Shown: in pieces, positions 16,389 to 24,545 of the stretch
Numbering within the stretch: position 1 is the stretch's first letter
How the letters are laid out: the number at the start of each line of letters is the position of its first letter
Origin: Parabacteroides faecalis
GTDB taxonomy: Bacteria > Bacteroidota > Bacteroidia > Bacteroidales > Tannerellaceae
Length of the DNA stretch: 64,000 nt
Direction: 5' to 3'
Assembly: GCF_022809355.1 (NCBI RefSeq)
Contig: NZ_JAKZMM010000014.1
Span: 31,839-95,838 of the forward strand
Translations under genes and position numbers: made by a program
Notes under the pieces: model-generated
What the model saw: the letters and a program-made list of their open reading frames with translations, nothing else
What the model was told of the DNA's origin: nothing
Database searches by the model: none

Positions 16389-16859
16389 TTTTTCTGGAGG
16401 GAGCGCAGTTTGCCGTCTGCCCATTTTATTGTATTATTAAAAAATATCCTTCTTTAGGTGCTGAGAACAGCATATAGAATCGGACGTGATTTTAAAATCC
16501 ATCCATATGCTGTTTGAGTTTTTATTTTCTGACTTTTTCCGTCAGTCGCTTGTTTCCGCTGCCGTCGACATTCATTGTACAGACGTGAAAGGGAAAAGGT
16601 TTTCGGGCTGAATACGCTCTGAAAGAGGAAGATTCTGCCCGAAACGGCATAGCCGCCAGACCTTTTCACTTTCAAGAGAGTCTGTACTAACTTCTATGGA
16701 CGGCGAGGAAATAGGCGACTGATGGGTGTCTCTTATGATTTGGAAATTAAGGCTAAAGCTGTTAAGATATTCATGCGGATAATTAACCGCAGAATTTGCG
16801 GCTTATTATCCGTATGGTAGAATGATTCATAGTTCCTGAATTGTTTGAATGAACTGCTA
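16389..16859. other. non-coding region with large nested hairpins
   Basis: 471 bp between the Fic and integrase genes with no convincing gene. Three structures stand out. An inverted repeat AACAGCATAT/ATATGCTGTT at 16466-16475 and 16505-16514. A 111-bp element with three nested complementary arm pairs: 16577-16584 with 16680-16687, 16587-16599 with 16661-16673 (one mismatch) and 16601-16608 with 16637-16644. A compact palindrome at 16776-16812, with CGGATAAT/ATTATCCG outside and CCGCA/TGCGG inside. These could be a structured RNA, the terminator of the integrase gene, or recombination sites. Confidence 0.5.
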
Positions 16860-18098
16860 TTAACGAGAAAGATTGCCTGAAAGTACATCCCTTACATTAT
16901 TCATATCTTTCAGAATGGAACTGTCGAGTACCCTTGCATAGTGCTGCGTCATCTTTATATTGGAGTGACCGAGCATTTTGGCTACATTCTCTATGCTTAC
17001 TCCATTGGCCAAACAGACAGATGTGGCGTACGAGTGACGGGCAGTGTGTGTAGTCAGGTTCTTCTTTATCAAACACAGGTCGGCAATCTCTTTCAGGTAG
17101 CTGTTCATCTTCTGATTGCAGGGGACAGGCAGTAATACTCCTTTCTTTTTGCAGGCAGGATAATCTGCATATTTTCTCAGGATTTCCAAAGGAATATCCA
17201 ACAGCGGGATATTACACATGTTCTTTGTTTTCTGACGTGGCTTCCTGATCCACAGGTTTCCGTTGTTGTCTTTTACGATATGCTCAGAGGAAAGTTGTTG
17301 CACGTCGATAAAAGCCAAACCGGTAAAGGCGGCGAAAATAAAAACATCACGGACTACGGTGATTCGCTCCAGAGGAAATTCCTTGTGGTAGATAGTCAGC
17401 AGTTCGTCCATGGTAAGAAATTCACGGATTACTTCTTTTTCGTGGAATTTGATACCGATAAACGGGTCTTTGGCTATCCATTCATTGGCCAGTGCCAGAT
17501 TGGTAATTTTCTTCAGACATTTCATATAACGGATAACGGTATTTTGCTGACATTCCTTTTCAGTCTTCAAATAAAATTCAAAGGCACGTACCAGCTCACC
17601 GTTGACTTCCGCCAGCGGCAGATCATCCTTTCCGTATTTCTGTCTGATAAGTTCGGCAAGATAGCGCTTACAGCTTTCATAACGGCGAACGGTAATCAGG
17701 GCGTAGTCTTTCCCGACCAGGGCACGGCATTGGTCATTGTGCTCCTGCATGGTGCCGATAAGAGTGCGTACCGCTTCCGGTTCTTTGTCTTGTCCGAAAA
17801 ATATTTCCTGCAACAGACGCGCTGTTATAGGCTGGTTCTGTTCTTCCAGTTCACAAAAAATCTGATGTAATTTGATTCTCGCATTTTCGATATAGGCATT
17901 CAGATCGCATGATTTGCGGCTTTTTCCTCTGGCAGATTCCTTTGCCTGACTCCAGAGAGACGGATCAATGCTTTTACGGATGTTGTTCTCGACTCGCGTA
18001 CCATCTACAGTGATACGCATACACACGGATGCTTCTCCGTTTTTCAGCAGCTTGGTCTTCTTCAAGAAGAAAAGCACATTGAATGAACTTCTTTTCAT
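16860..18098 (-). CDS. CTnDOT-type tyrosine integrase of the island
   Basis: About 412 residues from the ATG at 18098. Layout: arm-binding N-terminal domain, SAM-like core-binding domain (about 110-215) and catalytic domain. The catalytic set seen is HTARHSYAT (box II H and R), MLGHSNI and the nucleophile in QHYARV. Box I reads FTGLAFIDV, without the usual arginine; IntDOT of CTnDOT also lacks it, so activity is still expected. A -7 element (TACTTTTG on the minus strand, 18123-18130) precedes it. Its 5' end faces the 3' end of the tRNA-Phe gene about 245 bp away, which fits an integrase that entered at that tRNA. Confidence 0.9.
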   Translation of the reverse strand: MKRSSFNVLFFLKKTKLLKNGEASVCMRITVDGTRVENNIRKSIDPSLWSQAKESARGKSRKSCDLNAYIENARIKLHQIFCELEEQNQPITARLLQEIFFGQDKEPEAVRTLIGTMQEHNDQCRALVGKDYALITVRRYESCKRYLAELIRQKYGKDDLPLAEVNGELVRAFEFYLKTEKECQQNTVIRYMKCLKKITNLALANEWIAKDPFIGIKFHEKEVIREFLTMDELLTIYHKEFPLERITVVRDVFIFAAFTGLAFIDVQQLSSEHIVKDNNGNLWIRKPRQKTKNMCNIPLLDIPLEILRKYADYPACKKKGVLLPVPCNQKMNSYLKEIADLCLIKKNLTTHTARHSYATSVCLANGVSIENVAKMLGHSNIKMTQHYARVLDSSILKDMNNVRDVLSGNLSR

Positions 18099-18193
18099 TT
18101 TTCCTACAGTTTTTAGTTTGTACAAAAGTAGGAAACCGAACCCGTTTTCTTGCTATGCAAAATATTGACAATCAGTGAAAAAGAGCCTAATTC

Positions 18194-18243
18194 GGTGGAG
18201 ATTTTTGCTCCACCTTTTATCTCCACCTTTTGCTCCACCTCGA
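18194..18243. repeat. short CTCCACC repeats between integrase and tRNA-Phe
   Basis: CTCCACCTTTT occurs at 18208 and 18221, with a third partial copy at 18233, spaced 13 and 12 bp. An inverted GGTGGAG lies at 18194-18200. Short repeats at this position, between an integrase gene and the end of its target tRNA, are what arm-type integrase binding sites would look like. Confidence 0.4.
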
Positions 18244-18342
18244 ACGGTAATATTCTGCCGTTTTTTGCGTGCCTGGGGAAAACAAAAAATCCCGATTTCG
18301 CTTGGAAATCAGGATTTTACTGTCTTTTGCTTTTCTTCAAAG

Positions 18343-18415
18343 TGGTGCCACCAGGAATCGAACCGGGGACACAAGGATTTTCAGTCCTTTGCTCTACCAA
18401 CTGAGCTATGGCACC
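18343..18415 (-). tRNA. tRNA-Phe (GAA)
   Basis: A 73-nt cloverleaf on the minus strand: acceptor GGTGCCA pairing with TGGCACC, D-loop AGCTCAGTTGGTAGAGC, anticodon loop CTGAAAATC with anticodon GAA, and T-loop GGTTCGATTCC. No CCA is encoded. It is the likely integration site of the island to the left, since an integrase gene abuts its 3' end. Confidence 0.97.
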
Positions 18416-18457
18416 TTTTCTTTTTATTTGTAACCGTTATTGTTTCGATTACGGGTG

Positions 18458-18487
18458 CAAAGGTAAGGACTTTTTTTGAATATGCAA
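18458..18487 (-). promoter_or_regulatory. promoter of tRNA-Phe
   Basis: On the minus strand a TTG (18485-18487), 19-bp spacer and TACCTTTG (18458-18465) form a consensus promoter about 43 bp before the tRNA 5' end. Confidence 0.7.
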
Positions 18488-18573
18488 TAGTTTAATCAAC
18501 TTTTTTGTCATAAAAAATATTCATTCATTTTTACAATCCTAATTATCCAGCTAATAAACAACAATTTAAGAAC

Positions 18574-18619
18574 AAGATTATGCTTGGACTTTTTGAAAAA
18601 AAAATCCAAGCATAATCTT
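18574..18619 (-). terminator. intrinsic terminator downstream of thiL
   Basis: Perfect 15-bp arms 18574-18588 and 18605-18619 (AAGATTATGCTTGGA and its complement) flank a loop that itself contains CTTTTTGAAAAA. It lies 6 bp after the thiL stop on the same strand. Confidence 0.75.
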
Positions 18620-18625
18620 ATAGTA

Positions 18626-19654
18626 TCAGTTAAGAGAATTCCAACCTTGTGCTTTTAATTCGACTTCTCCGCCATCACGTCCTACAAGGAAATTCCCAAG
18701 TTCAGCCTTTGTTATATGACCAATAATCTTTATGCCTTCCATTTCAGAGACCTTTTCATGATCTGTTAAAGGAACAGTAAAAAGTAATTCATAATCCTCA
18801 CCACCATTCAAAGCAGCTGTTACTAAATTCATATTAAATTGCTCGGCCATAACAGCTGTCTGATAATCTATCGGTATTCGATCTTCATAAACACGACATC
18901 CCACATGACTTTCCTTCGAAATATGCAATAATTCAGAAGACAAACCATCCGATATATCCATCATCGCAGTTGGAAGGACATTTGCCTTACGCAGTTTTTC
19001 AATAATATCCTTACGGGCTTCCGGTTTTAACTGACGTTCCAATAAATATTCTTTTCCTGAAAAATCAGGAGTAAAGTCTTTCTCTCCTTGGAACACCCTC
19101 TTTTCGCGCTCCAGCAACTGAAGTCCCATATAAGCAGCTCCCAAATCACCCGAAACACAAATCAGATCTGTTTCATGTGCCCCATTCCGATACACTACTT
19201 TTCCTTTTTCTCCCTCTCCAATACATGTAATACTAATACTCAAGCCTGTCAATGAAGCAGAAGTATCACCACCAACCAGATCAACACCATAGACATCACA
19301 TGCTAAACGGATTCCACTGTATAACTCCTCCATATCTTCAACAGAAAAACGCTTAGACAAGCCTATCGATACTGTTATTTGGCGTGGAAATCCATTCATC
19401 GCATAAATATCAGAGAAATTCACCACAGCCGATTTATACCCCAGGTGTTTCAATGGAACATAAGTCAAATCAAAATGCACACCTTCCAATAATAAGTCGG
19501 TTGTCACCAATGTCAATTTATCCTGATAATCCAACACGGCTGCATCATCACCAATACCTTTTAATGTACTCTCATTTTTCAACTTTATATCTTCTGTCAA
19601 ATGGCGTATTAAGCCAAATTCTCCCAATGTTGCAATTTCTGTTCTTGAACTCAT
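18626..19654 (-). CDS. thiL: thiamine-monophosphate kinase
   Basis: 342 residues. ThiL phosphorylates thiamine monophosphate to thiamine pyrophosphate with ATP, the last step of vitamin B1 synthesis, in the cytoplasm. Family marks are GEFGLIRHL, GIGDDAAVL (Mg-ATP binding), TTDLLLEGVHFD, DIYAMNG and MDISDGLSSEL. Length is normal. A GTG start 9 bp earlier is possible, but the ATG at 19652-19654 lies 2 bp after the lpxK stop and is preferred. Co-transcribed with lpxK and ended by the hairpin terminator downstream. Confidence 0.95.
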   Translation of the reverse strand: MSSRTEIATLGEFGLIRHLTEDIKLKNESTLKGIGDDAAVLDYQDKLTLVTTDLLLEGVHFDLTYVPLKHLGYKSAVVNFSDIYAMNGFPRQITVSIGLSKRFSVEDMEELYSGIRLACDVYGVDLVGGDTSASLTGLSISITCIGEGEKGKVVYRNGAHETDLICVSGDLGAAYMGLQLLEREKRVFQGEKDFTPDFSGKEYLLERQLKPEARKDIIEKLRKANVLPTAMMDISDGLSSELLHISKESHVGCRVYEDRIPIDYQTAVMAEQFNMNLVTAALNGGEDYELLFTVPLTDHEKVSEMEGIKIIGHITKAELGNFLVGRDGGEVELKAQGWNSLN

Positions 19655-19656
19655 AA

Positions 19657-20757
19657 CTACCACAAAATTTTATTCTGTTGGAATGTTTGTATATGTTTTA
19701 ATATCATATTATCAAAAGAATCCTTCTCTTCTTCCGAAAAAGAAATAGAGATCGGAAGATAGTATATGCATCCTTTCAATTCTTCAGTTACATATTTATT
19801 TTGTAATAACCGTGCTGCATCTTTTTCCGTAGTCAATATAATCTTATTCCGGCCTTTTAATCGTTGAAAAGATTGTGTAATAGTTCGGATATCAGACTCT
19901 TTAAAGTCATGATGATCAGAAAAGATCAGTTCTTCTACCTGCCATTCACTTTTTCTTACCTCCGATACAAAAAGTTTCGGATTCGCAATACCACTAACGG
20001 CCAATACTGCATCATCCGAAGTTGGAATGAAAGGGAGCTTCCGATCAACAGACAGTAAGGAACAAATCCGATCGTACTCCACATAAGAGAAAAAGACCTG
20101 CTGATGTGCTTTAAGCTGCATATTGGTTTCTGTAATCCGATATTCAATGGGTTTCAAATCCCTAGGAGTTTTCGTAACAATTACCGCATCTGCCCGTTCA
20201 CATCCCGATATAGGTTCTCGCAAACGGCCTACAGGCAACAAACGATCATTATAGAACATCCTACCATAATCTGTCAATAAAATAGAGAAAGACGGTTTCA
20301 CATACCGATGTTGATAAGCATCATCCAATAAAATAACCTGAGGCTTTTTAGTATCAGGCAATGACAATAATTTATCTATGGCACGACATCGGTTTCCATC
20401 CACAGCCATCAAAATCTCAGGATATTTATGAAATATCTGATAAGGTTCATCCCCTATTTCTTTACATGTATGTTCCTTCGTTGCCAATATAAAGCCTTTG
20501 CTTGAACGTTTGTACCCCCGACTCACAACAGCTATCCGATATTTATCTTTCAGCAACCGAACTAAATATTCGACATGCGGAGTTTTTCCCGTACCTCCTA
20601 CAGCTAGATTTCCTACACAGATAACAGGAACAGGAAAAACCTTTTCTTTCTTAATACCCCAATCGAATAACTGATTCCGTATAAAAACCCCTATTCCATA
20701 GAGAAAAGAAAAAGGCCATAACCAAAAAGTATATTTTGAAGAAATATTTTCCGACAT
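19657..20757 (-). CDS. lpxK: tetraacyldisaccharide 4'-kinase (lipid A)
   Basis: 366 residues. LpxK phosphorylates the 4' position of the lipid A disaccharide at the inner membrane. The P-loop GNLAVGGTGKTP (about 47-58), the DDAYQHR motif (about 145) and an N-terminal membrane-facing helix (WPFSFLYGIGVFI) are all present. The start ATG (20755-20757) follows a consensus promoter, and thiL begins 2 bp after its stop. A pairing with thiL has no metabolic link; it is shared transcription. Confidence 0.96.
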   Translation of the reverse strand: MSENISSKYTFWLWPFSFLYGIGVFIRNQLFDWGIKKEKVFPVPVICVGNLAVGGTGKTPHVEYLVRLLKDKYRIAVVSRGYKRSSKGFILATKEHTCKEIGDEPYQIFHKYPEILMAVDGNRCRAIDKLLSLPDTKKPQVILLDDAYQHRYVKPSFSILLTDYGRMFYNDRLLPVGRLREPISGCERADAVIVTKTPRDLKPIEYRITETNMQLKAHQQVFFSYVEYDRICSLLSVDRKLPFIPTSDDAVLAVSGIANPKLFVSEVRKSEWQVEELIFSDHHDFKESDIRTITQSFQRLKGRNKIILTTEKDAARLLQNKYVTEELKGCIYYLPISISFSEEEKDSFDNMILKHIQTFQQNKILW

Positions 20758-20783
20758 ATAAATATATTACCAACTATCTTGCG

Positions 20784-20814
20784 CAAAGGTAACTAATATA
20801 TATTCATTTGCCAA
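20784..20814 (-). promoter_or_regulatory. promoter of lpxK-thiL
   Basis: Minus-strand TTG (20812-20814), 20-bp spacer and TACCTTTG (20784-20791). The -33 box overlaps the last codons of the upstream DUF4922 gene. Transcription would begin about 10 bp before the lpxK start. Confidence 0.65.
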
Positions 20815-21742
20815 TTTTCTTTGCTATTTGCAGTTCTAGTTCTCTTGCACTAAAACAAACTTGTTGGTAAACATCATTGATCAGTAAAGCATCCGCTCGA
20901 TTAAAATCAGATTCACGTACAGTTACAAAAACACCTCCCAAATCAGCAGCTCCGGGACTTGATAAAAATCGATCAGGTTCTGCTGCCGTGTACTGCCACG
21001 GACGATGTTTTTTACGAACAACTGCTAATAACGACCAAGCCTGTTTTTCATAATGAACAAAAAGATTCATCATCGGTTCTTCATCTTCTATCGAAACAGG
21101 TAACCATGTACAAAGTTTCTCAAACATACTTACTGCATCCGGTATCAAAGAAGAACGGATAACAAAACCATTTCGACTTCCAAGACTAAATGTATACAAC
21201 GATGTTTCTTTTTCTGCCAACAAAAGCTTTGTATGTGTTTCTATTTCCTGGTCAACCGGCATATCACCCCAAGGCACAGCCTGGAAATGGAAATGATCTG
21301 GAGCAGAAGCGCCACAACGTGGTCCATTATAGAAAAGCGTAAAGTCTGGTAATTGTCGAGATAATTCCAGCATATCTGCCAAACGAGACTGGATACGTTG
21401 TGGAGTATGTTCACAAGCTGGTATCGTCAGATGGTGGCGAAATATCGGATAAGGATTACATAAAATGAGATAACGATCGCCAAAAGGCAAACGTAACTGT
21501 TCCGAAGGCAAATGATCCGGACACAGAAAACAAGGTCGTTGCTTAACAGCGTCTTTATCCACTTTAGCAGTTGTCGATACACTTCGAGCGGGATTGTATT
21601 GCACACGGACGAGTACATCATCCAATAACAACTCACGTACCAATACATGATCCAGAGCCTCATAATTCCGAGCAGCCAAATCCCATTCCTTTTTCTGGCG
21701 ATCTAACATACGTAAGACCTCTTCCTGTAATGTTTTTCTCAT
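20804..21742 (-). CDS. DUF4922 protein, HIT/GalT-like nucleotidyl transferase fold
   Basis: 312 residues. A Cys pair in RPCFLCPDHLP (near residue 73) and a HIT-type triad HFHFQAVPWG preceded by FYNGPRCGASAPD place it in the DUF4922 family, related to GDP-galactose phosphorylase and HIT hydrolases, so it probably acts on a nucleotide-sugar or dinucleotide. The substrate is unknown. The ATG at 21742 overlaps the stop of the glycosyltransferase gene (ATGA), which argues for translational coupling and a related task, perhaps handling the nucleotide released during glycan synthesis. Confidence 0.75.
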   Translation of the reverse strand: MRKTLQEEVLRMLDRQKKEWDLAARNYEALDHVLVRELLLDDVLVRVQYNPARSVSTTAKVDKDAVKQRPCFLCPDHLPSEQLRLPFGDRYLILCNPYPIFRHHLTIPACEHTPQRIQSRLADMLELSRQLPDFTLFYNGPRCGASAPDHFHFQAVPWGDMPVDQEIETHTKLLLAEKETSLYTFSLGSRNGFVIRSSLIPDAVSMFEKLCTWLPVSIEDEEPMMNLFVHYEKQAWSLLAVVRKKHRPWQYTAAEPDRFLSSPGAADLGGVFVTVRESDFNRADALLINDVYQQVCFSARELELQIAKKIGK

Positions 21743-23169
21743 AAGCCCTGTCGGTTTTGTTGTACTCTGGCTTCCAGTTCCCATGTACGAATACGATCTT
21801 TATATACATTATATTGATTCATCTTCTCACGACTCAACATTGCATCCGAATTATCTTCCCAACGACGACATAGATACAAAACATCATAAATACGCCCGAT
21901 CTGATACTCCCGACAAATCCGTAACCCAACAGCATAATCTTCTCCATAACTGGTATTCGGGAAATTAATCCGACGGATGAGTGGTGTATAAAAAGCGCGT
22001 GGAGCTCCCAAACCATTAATACGAAGGGCATTATTCCGACCATTCTCTGGAGTCCATTCCTTATGATCAATTACTCCTGGTGGAATCTCTTCCAATTTAA
22101 AATTAGTCATCCGATAAGTTCCGACTACCATTGCACATTGTTGTTGATAAAAGGCATCCACAATTTGTTGCAACGTAGATTCACTGCTATACAAATCATC
22201 ACTATCCAGTTGAACGGCAAATTTTCCACATTGAGGATGATGAATACCCTCATTCCAACATCCGCCTATACCCAAATCCGTCCGCTGCGGAATCAGATGA
22301 ATCAAACGAGGATCTGACTGACAACGGTCAATCGCTTCGGTCGTTCCATCAGTCGAATGATTATCAATAACAATCAAATTGAATGGGAAATTAGTCTGTT
22401 GATTTAAAACAGAACGGATAGCATCTTCTATCGTACGAACCCGATTCCGAACCGGAATGATTACCGATGCTTCTACCGGAAAGGATTCTTCAGAAAAATC
22501 GATTGTCTTGAACTCTGGTTTCAAATAAGCCCCAATCCGCTTCAGATATTCAGTACATACCTGCTCCATCTCCAACTGTACTACTCGATTTCGAGGATCC
22601 ACATAATCAAATATCTTATCACCACTTTTCCTCCAGTCGTGTTCTTCCGCCCGATACAGGAATTCATTGACATGTATAAGAGAACCTTTCTCCGAAAGAT
22701 GAAGACGCAATGCATAAAGCGCCGCATATTGCCAATCTTGTTGAATAGTTTGTACAGCCTCAACAAAAGCAGAAGAACGGATAAACAGCAATTTACCAAA
22801 ATCAAAATCATTCCGCAAACTTCCCGCCTGGCACGCAATCAATGGATGAGGTATCAGTTGTCCATCTTTCTCATCATAATAATCGGCATACAGGCAATCG
22901 GCTCCCGTCGAGTCAGCTATTTCACACAATCGTTCCAATGCCCATGCACCAAGAATAATCCGATCAGGTGATAAACAAAACAATATATAATCCGACAGAT
23001 CCGAAACAACCAGATCGTTCAACAAGTTGCGACTCCATGCTGACGAACCATGAGGCATATCAAAAAGAACAATATTTCTTACTAAAGACTGCGACTGGAA
23101 TGTTTCCTCATTCATCTGTGCAACCACAGGATTTTGCCGCATGACAAAACAGGTGATACGTTTTTCCAT
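21739..23169 (-). CDS. family 2 glycosyltransferase with an extra N-terminal domain
   Basis: 476 residues. The catalytic GT-A domain starts near 235 with ASVIIPVRNRVRTIEDAI, has the nucleotide-binding DNHSTDGTTEAI and the metal-binding QLDSDDLY, and later GLGAPRAFYT and NTSYGEDYAVGLR typical of acceptor-binding GT2 enzymes. The first 230 residues are a separate domain, partly GT-like (CLYADYYDEKDG), and are not assigned. It would add a sugar to a surface glycan or glycolipid. Coupled by ATGA to the DUF4922 gene; a possible promoter -7 (23188-23195) precedes it. Confidence 0.85.
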   Translation of the reverse strand: MEKRITCFVMRQNPVVAQMNEETFQSQSLVRNIVLFDMPHGSSAWSRNLLNDLVVSDLSDYILFCLSPDRIILGAWALERLCEIADSTGADCLYADYYDEKDGQLIPHPLIACQAGSLRNDFDFGKLLFIRSSAFVEAVQTIQQDWQYAALYALRLHLSEKGSLIHVNEFLYRAEEHDWRKSGDKIFDYVDPRNRVVQLEMEQVCTEYLKRIGAYLKPEFKTIDFSEESFPVEASVIIPVRNRVRTIEDAIRSVLNQQTNFPFNLIVIDNHSTDGTTEAIDRCQSDPRLIHLIPQRTDLGIGGCWNEGIHHPQCGKFAVQLDSDDLYSSESTLQQIVDAFYQQQCAMVVGTYRMTNFKLEEIPPGVIDHKEWTPENGRNNALRINGLGAPRAFYTPLIRRINFPNTSYGEDYAVGLRICREYQIGRIYDVLYLCRRWEDNSDAMLSREKMNQYNVYKDRIRTWELEARVQQNRQGL

Positions 23170-23187
23170 GATTTTCTATTTTTAAGG

Positions 23188-23195
23188 CAAAAATA
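23188..23195 (-). promoter_or_regulatory. possible -7 promoter element of the glycosyltransferase operon
   Basis: Minus-strand TATTTTTG fits TAnnTTTG and is about 19 bp before the ATG at 23169. The -33 region is weak. Confidence 0.4.
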
Positions 23196-23213
23196 AGAAA
23201 GGATTTTGATTTT

Positions 23214-24260
23214 TCAGGCTTTCATCTCTACAATGAATACAACGGTTGAATCGGCAGCTTCTGGAAAAGAAGTCTCTAGTGATTTTCCAAACTTCGTAAA
23301 CGAATAAGTTTGTCCATACAAATCCATCGGTTCCAGTTTAGCGACACTACCCGTCTGGAAAAAATCATCCGTAAAACCTTCATTCAACTGCCATGCCTGA
23401 TTCTCGAAACGATCCCAGCAAAACAAATATCGTTGTTCTGTTTTCTCCGCATCCTGATTGGCAGCCATCCAATAACGACTTCCCATACAAACAGGGAATA
23501 ACGGTATCTCTCCTTCTTCAATATCTTCTTTGCCTCCCGTTTGATGAATAAACAATGAATCACGTAATAAATGTTCCGGCTGATAAGGCGCCGAATAAGC
23601 ATACATTTCTCCACTATCGGGTGATACACACAAACGAACCGATTGCAAATTGGGGAATAAAACAGGATGTGTTAGCGAGACTTCTACTATAGGATGAGAT
23701 TCTAAAGGCTGAAAACAGGTATCATACACTTGCACCTGCTGTTTTACACACGTACGATGCAAAGTATCTTTTTCTATCACTCGTTCTGCCGTATAGATTT
23801 TTCCTTTGTACAATACGGCTGACAATAACTGCTCTTCATTAAAGTCCTTCCGTAACTTCTTCTTAAAAAGCAATTCACCATCAAACGTATAATAATAGAT
23901 ATCATCCACATTACCTAATACGATCAATTGCTTTTTTAGAGAATGGACCAAATAGCCAGCCACCTTGATTTCCTCTGGTTGGGTTATCTGACAAACCAAT
24001 TCTCCTTGTCGATTGAAACGATACAAAATACCTTGACAAATCAGAAACAGATCGTTCCCGTCTTTTTGTATATCATGCGCGTCCGTCAAAGACTTCCCAT
24101 TTATTGGTTTTAAGGGAATAGCTGTAACTGACTCAGCAATGTCCGATAACTCGCCTTTCCGATTCATATCGGTATCACGATCTGCCATCAGGCGTTCATA
24201 GCCAAAACCGCCACAAAGTAGCAACATAGCTGCTAAAATGATATATGTGATCTGTTTCAT
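23214..24260 (-). CDS. exported 6-bladed beta-propeller-like protein
   Basis: 348 residues with an N-terminal signal anchor (ITYIILAAMLLLCGGFGYERL). The rest is a chain of short beta repeats such as DLFLICQGILYRFNRQGELV, VDDIYYYTFDGELLFKK and GEMYAYSAPYQPEHLL, the look of the Bacteroides 6-bladed propeller family (DUF4934-like). These proteins sit in the periplasm or on the outer face of the membrane; none has a proven general function. It is 44 bp downstream-oriented from the glycosyltransferase promoter region and has its own start; no enzyme motif is seen. Confidence 0.6.
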   Translation of the reverse strand: MKQITYIILAAMLLLCGGFGYERLMADRDTDMNRKGELSDIAESVTAIPLKPINGKSLTDAHDIQKDGNDLFLICQGILYRFNRQGELVCQITQPEEIKVAGYLVHSLKKQLIVLGNVDDIYYYTFDGELLFKKKLRKDFNEEQLLSAVLYKGKIYTAERVIEKDTLHRTCVKQQVQVYDTCFQPLESHPIVEVSLTHPVLFPNLQSVRLCVSPDSGEMYAYSAPYQPEHLLRDSLFIHQTGGKEDIEEGEIPLFPVCMGSRYWMAANQDAEKTEQRYLFCWDRFENQAWQLNEGFTDDFFQTGSVAKLEPMDLYGQTYSFTKFGKSLETSFPEAADSTVVFIVEMKA

Positions 24261-24486
24261 TTTCTTCAGATTTTACATATTAAAAACGAAAAGAAAACAG
24301 ATTTAGTATATAGAACTACGAATAAGATCAAAAAAGCCGAATAAAAATTTTCCAGTTGAGAAACTAGAGAAAAAAATTGGGAAGAAGAGAGTTTTTGGCC
24401 TTTTCTTCTGAATTTGCTTCCCGATAATACCTACAAATGATTAAGTGAAAACAAAAATCAGACATCAAGTTACCAAAAAATGGTGA

Positions 24487-24517
24487 TTGTACTACTTTTT
24501 CCTTGAATGTACTTTTG
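24487..24517 (+). promoter_or_regulatory. promoter of the Xus-like siderophore uptake operon
   Basis: TTG (24487-24489), 20-bp spacer and TACTTTTG (24510-24517) is a full consensus promoter. The start would be near 24524, 22 bp before the receptor ATG. No Fur box was identified by eye. Confidence 0.7.
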
Positions 24518-24545
24518 CAAAGAAAAAAATAACGCTAAAATAAAA

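Noticed and set aside
16860..18098. Integrase judged inactive because box I lacks the arginine
   Set aside because: IntDOT-type integrases naturally lack it, so the change does not show loss of function.
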